Shown: piece after piece, positions 1 to 11,001 of the stretch | How the letters are laid out: each line of letters opens with the position of its first letter | Numbering within the stretch: the stretch's first letter is position 1 | Source: Linum tenue | Taxonomy: Eukaryota; Streptophyta; Magnoliopsida; Malpighiales; Linaceae | DNA: 64,000 nucleotides | Assembly: GCA_946122785.1 (NCBI GenBank) | Contig: CAMGYJ010000006.1 | Location: 72,231,676 to 72,295,675, forward strand | Direction: 5' to 3' | Notes under the pieces: generated by a model | Databases searched by the model: none | What the model was told of the DNA's origin: nothing | The model's input: only the letters and a program-made list of their open reading frames with translations | Made by a program: the position numbers and the translations under genes

Positions 1-44
1 ACCAGCGAAAATAGCCGTCGAAGGGATGGAGGCCGCCGCCGCCG

Positions 45-290
45 CCGCGCCGCCGCCCTGAATCCCTCACCCCTCCCGCGTCTTTTCTTCCTCCGCCGCG
101 ACCCTTCTTCGCCCGCTGCTGTTTTCCCCCTTTTGCAACCCGCGCGAAACCCTAAATCGAAGCCGCCGCCGCCCTGAATCCCTCCCTCCCGCATCTGTTG
201 TTCCTCCGCCGCGACTCTCCTTCTTCGCGTGGTGCTGTTTTCCCCATATTGCAACCCGCGCGAAACCGTAAATCGAACGCCGCCGCCCTA
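45..290. repeat. Two-copy ~118-bp tandem repeat in the transposase leader
   Basis: Two diverged copies of a GC-rich unit of about 118 bp follow each other. Both contain GCCGCCGCCCTGAATCCC near the start, a TCCTCCGCCGCGAC block, GCTGTTTTCCCC, and GCAACCCGCGCGAAACC near the end. The copies lie upstream of the first exon of the transposase gene and probably form part of its leader or promoter. I see no open frame of interest in them. Confidence 0.7.
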
Positions 291-546
291 AATCGACGAA
301 GGAGACAGAAGAAGGTTGACGAAGGTTGACGAAGGAGACAGAAGAAGCTTTCTCTCCTGTTTTAAAGGCAACGCTCACCTGCTTCCCCTCTTCTCTCCTC
401 TTCTCTATTCTTCGCTTTTATAACCCGACGAGTAATGGAAGAGTTGTCGCTGTCCTGGGGCAAGGGGAATCTTTTGGGGCTGGAACTTTACCTTTCTTTA
501 TACTGATGGTGGAGTTTTTGTCAGTTTTTCCAGCTCAGCCTTCACC

Positions 547-3500
547 ATGGTGGGTCATGTGCGTGCACCAAATGCGCCCCAACCAAAATATGGTGAGTCA
601 ACTATCCATGAAACAGCTCGCCTTTATTGCAGTAAAAGACATCAGTTTGTTGTCTTTTTCGAATTGATTAATAGGGAGTGTGTGGAATAGCAAAACCAGC
701 AGCATGTGTGAAGTGGTTCAGATGTCATTTTCATGGCTTTTAATACTAGTTGTTGGGTTAAAGAAGTTAGACTTTAGCATCTGCCCTTTACTGCTTTGTC
801 ATTTTAATTACTCATTCTCTCTTTCGTTGTTTGCAACAGGTACTTCTAGTGGAGAGTTCACGTTTGAAGTGCACTTATCAGAGTCATTGCAGAAGAAGGG
901 TGGCAAGCATTTTCTGGATGAGAAGTCTACAGTCTACTGGGACTATGCAGATATCGACGAGTTATCAACGCTTGATCTGCCTGACATATACAAGGCATGT
1001 GGAGGGAAGCTTGACAAGCCGAAGTTCTTCTGGAGCACTCCTTCAACTGATGCTATGTCAGAGATCACGTCAGATGAAGATATACTCGCCATGTCAACAA
1101 GTGCAAATGAAGAGGCGAGGGTCATCGAACTATATGCCATCTCTGAGGAAGACATTGCTGAGATCATGGACAGTGATGATGACGAAGATGGAGGTGCCAC
1201 CAAGGGTAAAAAGGGTAAAGAAGTTGTTGGTCGTGATTCGGATGATGATGATAGTGACTATGAGGCTAGTGAAGATGAGGATTTTAGCAGAGCTGACAAT
1301 CTGCAGTTTGAAAGAAGAGTGGCTGCAGATGTAGAAGCTGATTTCTACTCCGAAGAAGACGAAATTGAGAAGTGCAAGAAGACTATCATAGAGGCAGAAG
1401 AGGGTTCAGATGTCGACTCAGACGATCGAAGGACAATTTGTAGCTCGGATGAAGATGAGGACAGTCAACAGGTGGAGTTTCGAGCTGAGAGAGACATGGA
1501 GAGTCCTACTTTCGCTGTTTCGCAAAGATTCAGCAGTTTCGACGAGTTGAAAGAGGCCATAAAGCAGCATGCCTTTGTGGAAAAGCGCCCCATTCGCTTC
1601 AAGAAGAATGACTCGAGGAGGCTGCAAGCAGTATGTGCTGATCCATGTGATTGGTATATATGGGCCTCCAAGATGATTCTCAGAGATGCAGTACAGATCA
1701 AGAAGTGCAAGCTACAGCATTCTAGAGATTGCCGGAGGACATTTAAGGTGAAGTTTGCAACTGCCAAGTTTCTTGGAGATAAACTTGCTGGGAAGATGGC
1801 AGCAGACAAGAAGATGAGCAAGGGGCTACTCAAACAGATATGCAAGGAAGACTTTAAGGAAGATGTATTGGATTCGAAGGCATGGAGGATTCGAAGGGCT
1901 GCTCTTGAGAAGGTTAGGGGCAGTTTTATAGAGCAATTTCGAGGGCTATACCACTATGTCGAGGAATTGAGGAGGAGCAACCCAGGTTCTACAGTGATCA
2001 TCGAGCAAAGAAATCATCACTTTGATCGGATGTATGTGTGTTTCCAGGCTTCAAAACTGGGTTTCAGGGCTGGTTGCAGGCATGTCTTGGTTATTGATGG
2101 CTGTTTTTTGAAGCATGAGTATGGAGGTCAACTCCTTTCAGCAGTGGGTATTGATGCAAATGATCAGTACTTCCCAGTAGCCTTTGCTCATGTACCTGTG
2201 GAGAATAAAGAGAATTGGGAGTGGTTCTTGGAGCTCATCGCTAGTGACTTGGAGGTTAGGGACAATCCCGGATGGACTTTCATGTCCGACAAACAAAAGG
2301 TATGCTTTCACTTTATTTATTCCTTGTTTTGTGCTTACAATTCTCGGCTGTCCAGAATTTGAATTGTGTGTTATTGGTGTTTTAGGGACTAGTGCCAGCT
2401 CTCGATGGACTCTTCCCATCCTGTGAGAAGAGGTATTGTGCAAGGCACTTGTGGACCAACTTCAAAGGGGCTTGTGGGGGGTCCCAAAACATGAAGAACC
2501 TGTTCTGGGCAGCAGTTAGAGCGAAAACGGTGCCTGAATTTCGCAACCAAATGCAAGCCCTATCAGAATACAACAAGGCAGCCTATGATTGGTTGATCGA
2601 CAAGCCATTCTACCATTGGACAAGGTCACATTATCAAACCCTCTGCAACTCTAAGATTCATACGAGCAATTTGGTGGAGAGTTGGAACAATGTGATTATA
2701 GAAGAGAGGGATATGGGTCCAGTATGTATGTGGGAGGGGATTAGAAGAAACTTGATGGTGTTATATGCCCACAGAAGGAAAATGGTGGAGAGCTGGACAT
2801 CTATGTTCACTGAGAAGGTTGAGAAGGAGCTAGATGAGACTACTGAAGAAGCACTGAAGTGGTCAGCAGAAAGTAATGGGAACGGACAATTTGAGGTGAG
2901 GTGGCACAACCACCAAGTTGTGGTCAATCTGAAGAAGAAGACATGTACATGTAGACATTGGGAGTTGACCGGCATTCCGTGCATATGCTATCACTGCAAT
3001 CAGGAAGGCAAAGCTTCTGATCAAGGACCATGTTGCTGATTGCTACCTGCGGGAAACAGCGGCGAAGATATATGAATTCTCCATTTCACCTATTAATGGC
3101 AAGGAGTATTGGCCAATTTCTGAGTTGGGGGATTGTGGAGTCCCTCCAGTTGCAAACTCGAAAAAGAGGGGCAGACCAAAGAAGCAGAGAAGAAATGGAC
3201 TTGATGAGGATGAGAAGGGGAAGAAAAAACAGAAGAAGGGTGAAAGGGAATCATCAAAGCCGGAAGGAAGGAAGTACGCGTGCACCACATGTGGGGTAGT
3301 TGGGCATACCAAACTGTTCCATGATGAAGAAAGGAAGAAACAGGTGGAGGAAAGGAGACAGGCTAAGGAACACGCTAAGGAAGAAGCTAAAAGGGCGAAA
3401 CAGCTCGAAAGAGCTGAAAAAAATAGATTGGCAGCCATACAGAAGCAGCAACAGAGGGCTGCAAAAGCAGCAGCAAAAGCGCCACTGAGTCAGCCCAACA

Positions 3501-3696
3501 CTGTCCAGCTCATGCCAGATGTAAGCATTTATTCAATTTTACAGTTTTGCTTTATAATCAAGTCCTACTATCTTCTAATGTTGTTTTAACTTCACAGGGA
3601 ACTACTAGGAGGCCACGGATTGAGGCATCACTGCAGCCCACACAAGGATGTGGAGGATCGCAAAATGTAAGCCAAGTGACTCAAGAGCACGAGTGA
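547..3696 (+). pseudogene. MuDR/MULE transposase, frameshifted in the SWIM finger
   Basis: Encodes the DDE transposase that cuts and inserts a MULE. Exons read as 547-592, 840-2299, 2386-~3520 and 3598-3696, all with GT-AG borders; the start at 547 has a strong CACCATGG context. In order: an N-terminal region starting near GEFTFEVHL, an acidic D/E-rich linker, a MuDR-type DNA-binding domain (RFSSFDELKEAIKQHA), the MULE catalytic domain (HVLVIDGCFLK, SDKQKGLVPAL, CARHLWTNFKG), a SWIM finger (CTCRHWELTGIPC) and a basic tail with a CCHH knuckle at CTTCGVVGHTKLFH. At 2980-2982 the frame moves from 1 to 2: the next codons continue the expected family sequence only if two bases are missing. Read without correction, the protein stops at 3039 after 719 residues. 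After the shift about 180 codons remain open, so the lesion is recent or a sequencing error. Confidence 0.8.
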
Positions 3697-4356
3697 AGAT
3701 TAGATGAAGTTTAGGTCCAAATGATAATTACCATTTTGAAGCCTCCAATTGGCTAGTAATGTAGACGTTGAATGTTGCTTTGTCGTATTAGCTAGCCTAT
3801 TAGATAATGGTGAATTGCTCTTTTGGAAAAACACTGTCCTCGAGGCTATAATTATCATCTGGACCTTGTAAGACTAAGTTTTATGAATGACTATAAGGTT
3901 TATCAATCTTCCAGTACATTGGAAGGTTCTTTTGCACAAACAAGTTTCTTAGTTGTTCCATTCGTTCACCTACCTGTCAGTGACCAAACATGAAACTATT
4001 AAGCAATTCCAGTGACCAAACTTGAAACTATTAAGCAATTCCAGTGACCAAACATGAAATGTATAAGCAATTCCAGTGACCAAACATGAAACTATTAAGC
4101 AATTCCAGTGACCAAACATGACATGGATAAGCAATTCAAGTGACCAAACATGAAATGGAATCGCAATTCAAGTGACCAAACATGTTTCGAATTAACAATT
4201 AAAGTGACCATACATGGAATGAATTAGCAATTCCAGTGACCTTACATAGAATAATACTACCTTCAACATTGTCAACAACTAGATAGATCTCTCTACTACA
4301 CCAACTACACATCAACCGATTTAAACACCTGCAACTACAACTACACAGACGACTTA
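3697..4356. repeat. 3' flank with nine-copy ~31-bp tandem array
   Basis: Between about 3975 and 4255 there are nine consecutive degenerate units, each built on (C/A)AGTGACCAAACATGAAA followed by TAAGCAATT. The first units are nearly identical and the last three are more diverged. The array lies between the converging 3' ends of the transposase gene and the GRF gene. The same GTGACCAAAC...AAGCAATTC motif recurs in the same orientation at 5190-5270 near the element's right end. The remaining sequence (3697-3970 and 4256-4356) shows no gene and probably contains the 3' untranslated regions. Confidence 0.85.
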
Positions 4357-4755
4357 TCACTTTCCTATCCAAAACAAAGAAAATACAATAGCTCCTAAAA
4401 TGATGAACGACACCATTTTCCGATCAAACTTGGACACCTTCTTGTCTTGCCTCTTCTCTAGCTCCCGAATTCGACGATGAAAGTTTAGCAACACATTTCT
4501 CATATGCTCTTCAATGGCTGGGTCAAGCCATCTGAAGTAGTTACATGCTCCATTTGTCTACACACCATCAAACAGAAAAATAGAAGGATGAAAAAGGCGG
4601 CATAATAGTCGAATCGTAACATTAAAAAGGAAACAAAGGTGGATGAACCTTACCCCATATCTGCTGCATCCATAAAACCTTCTTCCTGGATTCGCCTCAG
4701 TCCAGCTCGTCTTCAGATCTGTTGGCTCTCCACAGTGACAGAAGGGAGCCGCCAT
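4357..4755 (-). CDS. GRF zinc-finger, helical, membrane-anchored small protein
   Basis: Two exons on the minus strand, 4755-4654 and 4557-4357, with a phase-0 GT-AG intron, give a 100-residue protein. The intron removes the in-frame extension seen in the unspliced frame. Residues 6-45 form a GRF-type zinc finger: CHCGEP, then the GRRFYGC core, then GACNYFRWLDP supplying the last cysteine across the splice. A charged helix follows (RRIRELEKRQDKKVSKFDRK), then one hydrophobic segment (MVSFIILGAIVFSLFW) with a short tail. Such proteins (At4g04775-like) are common in plants and bind nucleic acid through the GRF finger in better-studied relatives. The gene lies inside the MULE, convergent with the transposase. 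Its function in the element is not known; a MURB-like accessory role is inference only. Confidence 0.75.
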
Positions 4756-5275
4756 TGTTAGAGGTGAAGTGGGAGGAGGAGGAAAGGAAGAGGTGGATGG
4801 GGATGGGGTGATTCTCGCGCAGAGTAAAGAGGAAGAGAGGGTTAGGGATTGACTTCATGGGGATGGGGTGATTCTCGCGCAGAGTAAAGAGGAAGAGATG
4901 GTTAGGGATTCACTTCAGAGGGGTAGACTTATACAAGGGGGCTAGATTCAGGGGGGGTTGGGTCACTAGTTTGGTTTAGGGTCAGTTAATTGGGTCTGGT
5001 TCGTGGGTTTGGGCAAGAATGGCTGACTGGGCGGATAAGGGTGAGCTGGCGGGTCGGGTCGGGTCGGGTTGTCTTTTTTTAATGTTTAAATGTGCTGACT
5101 GTGTATTTCTGTTAGCCACGTCAGCATTTAACGGTCGTCATTAACGGAGGTTAACGGAGAGTGACCGCACTTGGACTGTTCAACCAATTCGAGTGACTAT
5201 AAATGGAATAAATCAATTCGAGTGGCAAACGTGAAATTTTTAAGCAATTCGAGTGACCAAACTTGCAATTAAGCC
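4756..5275. other. MULE right-terminal region and GRF gene leader
   Basis: The GRF gene's upstream region contains an almost exact 60-bp tandem duplication (4801-4860 and 4861-4916, starting GGATGGGGTGATTCTCGCGC). It continues into G-rich sequence with GGGTC repeats (about 5058-5070), a CACGTCA motif near 5117, TTAACGG repeats at 5125-5160 and the GTGACCAAAC-type units to 5275. By analogy with MuDR, the promoter of the GRF gene may lie in the terminal repeat. That is inference. Confidence 0.55.
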
Positions 5276-5520
5276 CGTTTTTGTCTTTATGGTATAACTT
5301 GAAGTTATACCTTTAACGTTATGGTACAACTTTAGATTGTATCTATACTATTTTGTACAAATTCTTTCATGATACAACTTGAACTTGTACATTTATGTGA
5401 TGGTACAACTTGAAGTTGTAAAGTTGTACCATAACATAAAGATACAAATTCCTTTATGGTACAATCATAAACATATAAATTTAACATTATGGTACAACTT
5501 CAAATTGTACATTACAACAC
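5276..5520. repeat. Degenerate palindromic repeat (ATGGTACAACTTGAAGTTGTAC type)
   Basis: Several imperfect copies of a 25-35-bp AT-rich unit based on ATGGTACAACTT, some continuing into GAAGTTGTAC so that the unit is self-complementary. Copies are visible near 5288, 5323, 5373, 5400, 5457 and 5494, and one inverted copy near 5420. No open frame or known element is recognised. Confidence 0.6.
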
Positions 5521-7198
5521 ACATACTTTAGAGCATAGTAGAAGTTCTCGCGAACATACTACTTCAACAGCAAGGATAATTTTAGAGTTATGTGATTTGG
5601 GAATCCTGAAGAAAGTGTTTGGATCTGTATCTTCATGACATTTCCAAATCCTTCGGGTCCAAAATCTTTTTGTCTCTGGCTCGTAGCTACAGTTTTTTTT
5701 TTTTTTTTTTTTTGCCATAGATATCCCCAAAGGGGAACAGCAGATACGAAGTATATAGCAATATACATGACCTTCGCAGGTCAAATCACAAATGAAAAAT
5801 GAAAAGACCTTTGCAGGTCTGACAATATAGGGCTTTCCTGCCACGATATGGGCTGCCCTATGATACCTGAACGACATGGGCAATATCATGATTTTTCCCC
5901 TTAAAAGGATCAATATCATGAACTAACCATGCTGAAAATTGAAGCAGAGCAGCAAACCCTTGTAAATCTGGCATCAGTTCAGCACAAAAAGCCCGTAAAA
6001 CCTCCACCGAATATACCACTATCCTGCAAAATAGTTGTAGTAGCTTCTCTGATTTGTTGAAAGCAAACAAACCCTTCTTGGCCTTGAATAACAACAAACA
6101 AAAAGGAGCCACAGACCAAAGCAAACAGCACAATAGCCAATCCTTTACTAGCCCAATAAAATAAAATTCACAGCAAACCAGTAGTAACATATAAGAGACG
6201 TGGCAATTAAAGACACAAGAACAAAAATGCTTAACAAGATAAACCCGCCACCGCACTGCTGTTGCTGCCGCGGAAATCAACCTTATCCGAGAAAGTTAGC
6301 TAGCAGACAACCGATTAAATCAAATAGAATAGATAAATATTCAGGTAAAAGTAAAAATAACGAATAAACTTGAGAACTTATCTATCTGAGCACCGCGCCA
6401 CCGTTTAGTTCTATTGGCAAACCACCCAGCCGCCATCATCCACCGATGGAAGCTCCAGGCCTCCAGCCCTATCTGGCACGTGGCAAGTGAAAGGCAAGGC
6501 GAAAAACTGCAGAGCGTGAGGCACAGGGTCGGCCTGAGACAACTCCGGCAGCCATCGCAACGCTGCAAACCAGCACCCTCCAGGAGCCTCCTCTTGGCTG
6601 ACCATCTCCACACCCTGTTAGTGTTGAGGCCTACAAAACAAACAAACGGAAAGTGCCCCACGACAACGAGAGCACTCGAAACCAGGCGGCATATATATAG
6701 CTAGCCTCAGTCGGAGATCCGATTTCATGAAGCCAAGAGGGGATCTGGGTATCACAAGGAAACCGAGGCTTTTCCAAAGTGGCCGGCCTTCACAATTACT
6801 TCCAAGCTGAACTTGCACCCCGAACCGCTAGGTCTGATTCTGGTGGAATTCAGCACTTTTGGAGATGGCGGTGGTAAAAGGGTCCGGGTCTTGAAGTGTT
6901 TCGGCGAAGAAGAGCCCCCTAGCTAACCCCTTGAGGGCCTTGCCGTGGAAGAAGTTGTCGCCGGAGCCGTCGGGCTTGTAGAGGTAGATCGTCGGGCTGA
7001 CCCACTGACTTTCTTCTACTCGCAAGAACTTTCTCTCTGTTCTCTATTTTCTTCCCAATACCAAGAAGTCGATAACAGAGAAAACTAAATTACACAATCG
7101 ACACCAATCCTCGTAGCTACAGTTTGGCCTGGCCCATTTGTTCAAAACTCTGTAGGTTGTAATAAAAAATAAAAATAAAAACTCTGTAGGTTGATACT
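5521..7198. other. No confident gene; possible minus-strand gene fragment
   Basis: No convincing gene. A minus-strand open stretch at 6828-7025 encodes an ordered-looking peptide (including IYLYKPDGSGDNFFHGKALK) that starts just after an acceptor-like CAG and has no ATG of its own. It may be an exon of a decayed gene. I do not recognise the family. Further minus-strand frames at 6341-6820 are open but uninformative. A T-run of about 20 bases lies at 5694-5713. Confidence 0.3.
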
Positions 7199-7540
7199 TG
7201 ATAGTAAGGGTGGGAATTCGGTTGCGGTTTTGCGGTTAAACTGCTAACCGAACCGACCGCAAACTGAAAAAATAAGGTATTTTGCGGTCGCGGTTAGCAA
7301 TATTGCATGTTTTGCTATTTGCGGGTTAACCACAATCGAACAACGTGTAAACCGCATTTTAACAAATCACTAACGCGGTTAACTTACCTCCGGTTAACCG
7401 CACTAACCACACTAACTTCCGTCACAACTCACAACCACAGACCAAAATTTCTCCAAACCATAAGAATGGTTAGCAACATTGTTAATCGCGATTAATCGTT
7501 AACCGCACTTTGTGGTTAGTGGTTAATCGCAAACCGTTCA
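7199..7540. repeat. CGGTTAACCG-rich element remnant
   Basis: Begins AAGGGTGGGAATTCGGTTGC and consists largely of short inverted words (GCGGTTAACC, CTAACCG, GGTTAACCGC). This composition is typical of terminal parts of non-autonomous plant DNA transposons. I found no matching right terminus. It ends where the TRIM-like element begins. Confidence 0.4.
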
Positions 7541-7865
7541 TGACATGGTATCAGAGCCTAAAACCGAAAGGTCATGTGTTCGAATCTCCACGACCCCCAA
7601 TATTAATCGTTGTCTTTCAAGCACATGGTATGGTGGGCCTGTGCAAACTTCAAGCCCATGGGTTGGCTTTCGTTTGAGGGGGCGTGTTAGAGAGTGGTAT
7701 AAGATCCAACATAACCTTCTCCCAACAACTCGAGTTATTGGGATCAACTGGTTCTTGACATGGTATCAGAGTCTTCTGTGACCGAGAGGTCTTGTGTTCG
7801 ATTCCCGATGACCCCTATTTGTTAAGCACATAATTCTTGTCTTCAGACCTGTGCAAACTTCAAAC
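7541..7865 (+). mobile_element. Tandem TRIM-like retroelement (short LTR, iMet primer site)
   Basis: Two copies of TGGTATCAGAG, the usual binding site for the 3' end of initiator-Met tRNA, lie at 7546 and 7761. Each directly follows a (T)GACA end. Between them, a purine tract (TTGAGGGGGCG, to 7684) precedes a 76-bp segment 7685-7760 that starts TGTTAGAGAG and ends TTCTTGACA, as expected for an LTR with TG...CA ends. The two internal segments match each other (GTGTTCGA..., CAAGCACAT, GGCCTGTGCAAACTTCAA versus GACCTGTGCAAACTTCAA). The order is LTR end, primer site, internal region, purine tract, LTR, primer site, internal region, which is a tandem miniature retroelement without coding capacity. 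Only the central LTR is complete. Confidence 0.65.
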
Positions 7866-8865
7866 CTTTTCGAACGATCTAGGTTAGATCGATGATTTCT
7901 CAATTATAACCATTAGATCTGATTTTGCGAATCTACGAGAACCTATTGTAGTTCCAAAGAAAACTGCGAGATCGATGAACATGATCGATCGAGAAAACAA
8001 GGGACGGATTGATATTGGTGGCGGTGCTTAATTGATTGCAGCTGCAGTACTCGTTATTAATTGCTTTCTTCCTATTTGGTTTCCAGAAGTAGCGATTTGG
8101 TTACAAGAAATTCAAAGGGAGGAAGATCCATGTCGGCTTAGATAGCGTCGTCTCAGATTCAATCATCAGTCTATTATTGCATCGCAACTCTTCTTCTTTT
8201 TTCAAGAAGCATCCATTTGGATGAATTATTGTGTTTCTTTTCCAATGTTCAAGACGTATCGATCGGTCTTCTTCGTCCGAAAAATCTACACAAAAAATAT
8301 TCAAAGGGAAGCTGCTGGTGTTCGTCATTGAATATGGTTTGTTGAATTTGACAAATTATATTGGTCCGATTATTATTATTTGATTAAATTGACAATTAAG
8401 TTTGAGTTAAGAGAATATGAAATTTGTGGTTCATCCATTAAAAGTTAGAATATAGTATCATAATCCAAATTTTGTTATATTTACGGTCCGAATATAGATA
8501 TCTCATCAAATGCGAATGTTGTAGCGTTAGCGGCGGAGCGAGAAATACAAACGGGGCTAAAATCTACGCTAAGATAATTTAAACTAACGAAGGAAGAGGG
8601 GGGCTAAATTAAGCCTACCCAACTACTATATATAGTCTCCCTTGCTATCAATTAGGGCTGGACAGGCGGTTCGGTAAACTCGAACCGAGCGCCGAACCAA
8701 ACAAAACCGAGCCAAAATCGGAAAAATATAACTTCGGTTCGGAATTCGAAAGGCAAAAATCTATATTTCGGAAACCAGATTATGCCGATTGAACCCAAAT
8801 TCCGATTACCCGACCGAAATACCGAACATACTGCCAACCCCAGCCTCTCAGCCCACACTCCCAGC
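7866..8865. other. Gene-free AT-rich stretch with CGGTTCGG-type remnant
   Basis: I see no gene. At 8652-8830 there is a remnant beginning TTAGGGCTGGACAGGCGGTTCG with repeated CGGTTCGG and CCGAACC words, resembling the end of a hAT-type element, but no clean inverted partner. The stretch ends with the target-site duplication of the next element. Confidence 0.4.
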
Positions 8866-9468
8866 TAGGGCTGCAAACGAGCCGAGTCGAGTCGAGTTTT
8901 TGCTTAGCTTGAGCTCGGCTCGTTTATTAATTTTTCAGCTCGAGCTCGGCTCGAACTCGAATTTTTATAATCTAGCTCGAGCTCGAGCTCGGCTTGAATA
9001 AAAATAATCTAGCTCGAGCTCGACTCGGTAGAGCTCGATAAATGCTCATTAACATAGCTTGTCAAGCTGAGTACAAGCTCGGCTCAAGATGGGCTCGATT
9101 TAAAATCATTTTTTCTGGAAAAATGTATAAACATAAGAATTTAAATGATAGAAAGAACACTAGAAACTATAAATAACATCTAAATTTCATACACATATGT
9201 ATTAGAAGACAATGTTCATGTTTAAAAGAGTAATTCATCCTTTCACAAGCTCAAAACAAGGCAACTCGCGAGCTTAGCTCGACAAGCCACCAAATCAAGC
9301 TAGCTCGCGAGCTTATCAAGCTGAGGATGGTCTAGCTCAGGCTTGGCTCGTTAACTAACGAGTTGGCTCGCGAGCCGACTTGTTAAATAACGAATCGAGT
9401 GTCGAACGAATTTTTTCCGATTCGAACGCCGAGTTGCTCGCGAGCGACTTAACTAATTTGCAGCCCTA
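8866..9468. mobile_element. Non-autonomous hAT element, 603 bp, 8-bp TSD
   Basis: The element starts TAGGGCTGCAAACGAGCC and ends AATTTGCAGCCCTA, giving a 12-bp perfect terminal inverted repeat. It is flanked by a perfect 8-bp duplication CTCCCAGC (8858-8865 and 9469-9476). Eight-base duplications and TAGGG-type ends are diagnostic of hAT elements. Its interior is dominated by GAGCTCGAGCTCG and CTCGCGAGC words that pair with each other, and it has no coding frame. Confidence 0.9.
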
Positions 9469-9476
9469 CTCCCAGC

Positions 9477-10906
9477 CCACCCAATAACAACATAACCCTA
9501 TAAGCCCACTCCCCCACAACCCTATACCACAGCTGCCAACCCTCAACCTACCCATCTTTGAGCTCCTTCGATGGCAGCGAACACAAATCCTGGGAGGGAT
9601 CCTCGGCGACCTCCTCTTCAATTGGACTGTCAAACAACAAAATGCAGGCAATGATTCTGGACGCCCAATACTTATTTCGGATATGAAGGAGAAAGAAAGG
9701 AAGAAGTCCAAGAAGAGTAAATCTGACGATAGATGATTCTAGTGATGGCAAATTGACGGCAGCGGGCTCTGCCTTGAGGAGCCGCGTGCTCGACCTTGAG
9801 GATTTAGGGGTGGGCAACAAGTAACGGGTATTTGGGTATATCCGTACCCATCCCGTATTTTGAAGGTTACGGGTACCCATAATACCCATAATATTATTAA
9901 CGGATGGGATTTGGGATTGTACATTACTATAATGGGTACCCGCGGGTTACCCCAAATACTCGTTTGGGTAACATGGGTACCCGTTAAACCCGTTCATTAT
10001 GTAAGGCTGAAAATAAATGGCACAAAGCCCGTTCAATTGTCTAATTGTGGCGGATGAGCTGCTTGTTATGGTTTTCATGTTTATTTGCTGTTGAATTGAT
10101 TTATTCTAATTGAACAAGGTTGATATTTTTAATACATGTTGAAAGATTTGGCTAATTAATAACATTTTAATAGGTTTGGATAATATAAAAGAATCTGGAA
10201 AAAAAGTTTAGATAAAAATTAGACATTACCCTATTTTTAATTACAGGTCAAATATTTTGGTGATTAAATTATGTTTTGATATCTTTATATTTTTTTCTCA
10301 CATTATAGTATCTAAACTTTTAAAACATTACAAAAAGGTCAAAACTGCCGGTACCTTATCCTCTCTAAATTTCAAATCATTAATTGCTGCTATTCATCGT
10401 ATGGCCAAAAAGTGACACAACCCTAAATTGACCCAATCCTACCCAACTCTGACATAACTAAAAGACAATCCAACTCTAAACTAAACCTTGCAGACAAACT
10501 GAACCAGCCCAACCCCTCAGAGAGTTGGATCGAACCCAATCAACAGGTAACTAAAAAAATGACCCAATGCTACTAGCTACCTTTCTGAGGTGATGGATGG
10601 AGACTTGCTGATCTTTCTTTGTTTGGTTTGGGAAGATGGATCTCCTCGAAAATGGAAAGCTAGCTAAACTAGGTTCTCGGGCGTCCTCGTCGTCGTCGAC
10701 GTCGTGGTGGTCTTAGTCTCTTGAGAGGTGCAATTAATACTAATTTGGACGTCCATATTGGCGCCATATCCTAGCCGGCGGGGCCTCCATAGTTATTGGC
10801 TTGTCTTCACATAACTTACACTGCTTATTGTCATTATCATCAGCAACACTTTATGATCAAAACAATAAATACCCACAAACCGCAGCCTCTCTCTTGTTTT
10901 CTAGCT
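9477..10906. other. Gene-free stretch with GGGTACCCGT remnant
   Basis: No supported gene. Short unrelated open frames around 9560-9800 (including a lysine-rich KEKERKKSKKSKSDDR peptide) change frame within a few dozen codons and look like debris. Between about 9806 and 9990 there is a run of GGGTACCC/ACGGGTA words of the kind found in non-autonomous DNA transposons, without a recognisable right end. From 10020 on the sequence is AT-rich. 10600-10900 is the proximal promoter of the RING-H2 gene. Confidence 0.4.
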
Positions 10907-10914
10907 TATAAATA
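10907..10914 (+). promoter_or_regulatory. TATA box of the RING-H2 gene
   Basis: TATAAATA lies 88 bp upstream of the start codon at 11002 and is followed by a CT-rich leader (CTCCTCCCAATTCACC, CTCTCAAAAACTC), the usual layout of a plant core promoter. Confidence 0.65.
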
Positions 10915-11001
10915 CGCCCTCCTCCCAATTCACCTTTCCTCTCTCAAAAACTCTCATCACCTCCATATTTCTCCACATAGACAAAGAAAAAGAAGATATC
11001 C

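Larger units (their letters stand above)
1..5275 (+). mobile_element. MuDR-like MULE, left end outside the window
   Basis: The segment holds a MuDR-type transposase gene on the plus strand (547-3696) and a small GRF zinc-finger gene on the minus strand (4357-4755) that faces it. The right end, about 5110-5275, has features seen at the ends of the two other MULEs in this window: a CACGTCA motif, TTAACGG-type repeats and a phrase built on GTGACCAAAC. The matching inverted left end is not seen between 1 and 546, so I infer the element starts upstream of the window. Target-site duplications therefore cannot be checked. The right boundary is placed at the last GTGACCAAAC-type unit and is approximate. 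Confidence 0.6.

Noticed and set aside
943..1845. Minus-strand open frames at 943-1203, 1418-1627 and 1465-1845
   Set aside because: They are shadows of the acidic and DNA-binding parts of the transposase on the plus strand.
7546..7605. tRNA-like gene, because of TGGTATCAGAGC and GTGTTCGAATC words
   Set aside because: The first word is a retroelement primer-binding site and the second only resembles a B box. No acceptor stem or cloverleaf can be formed around them.
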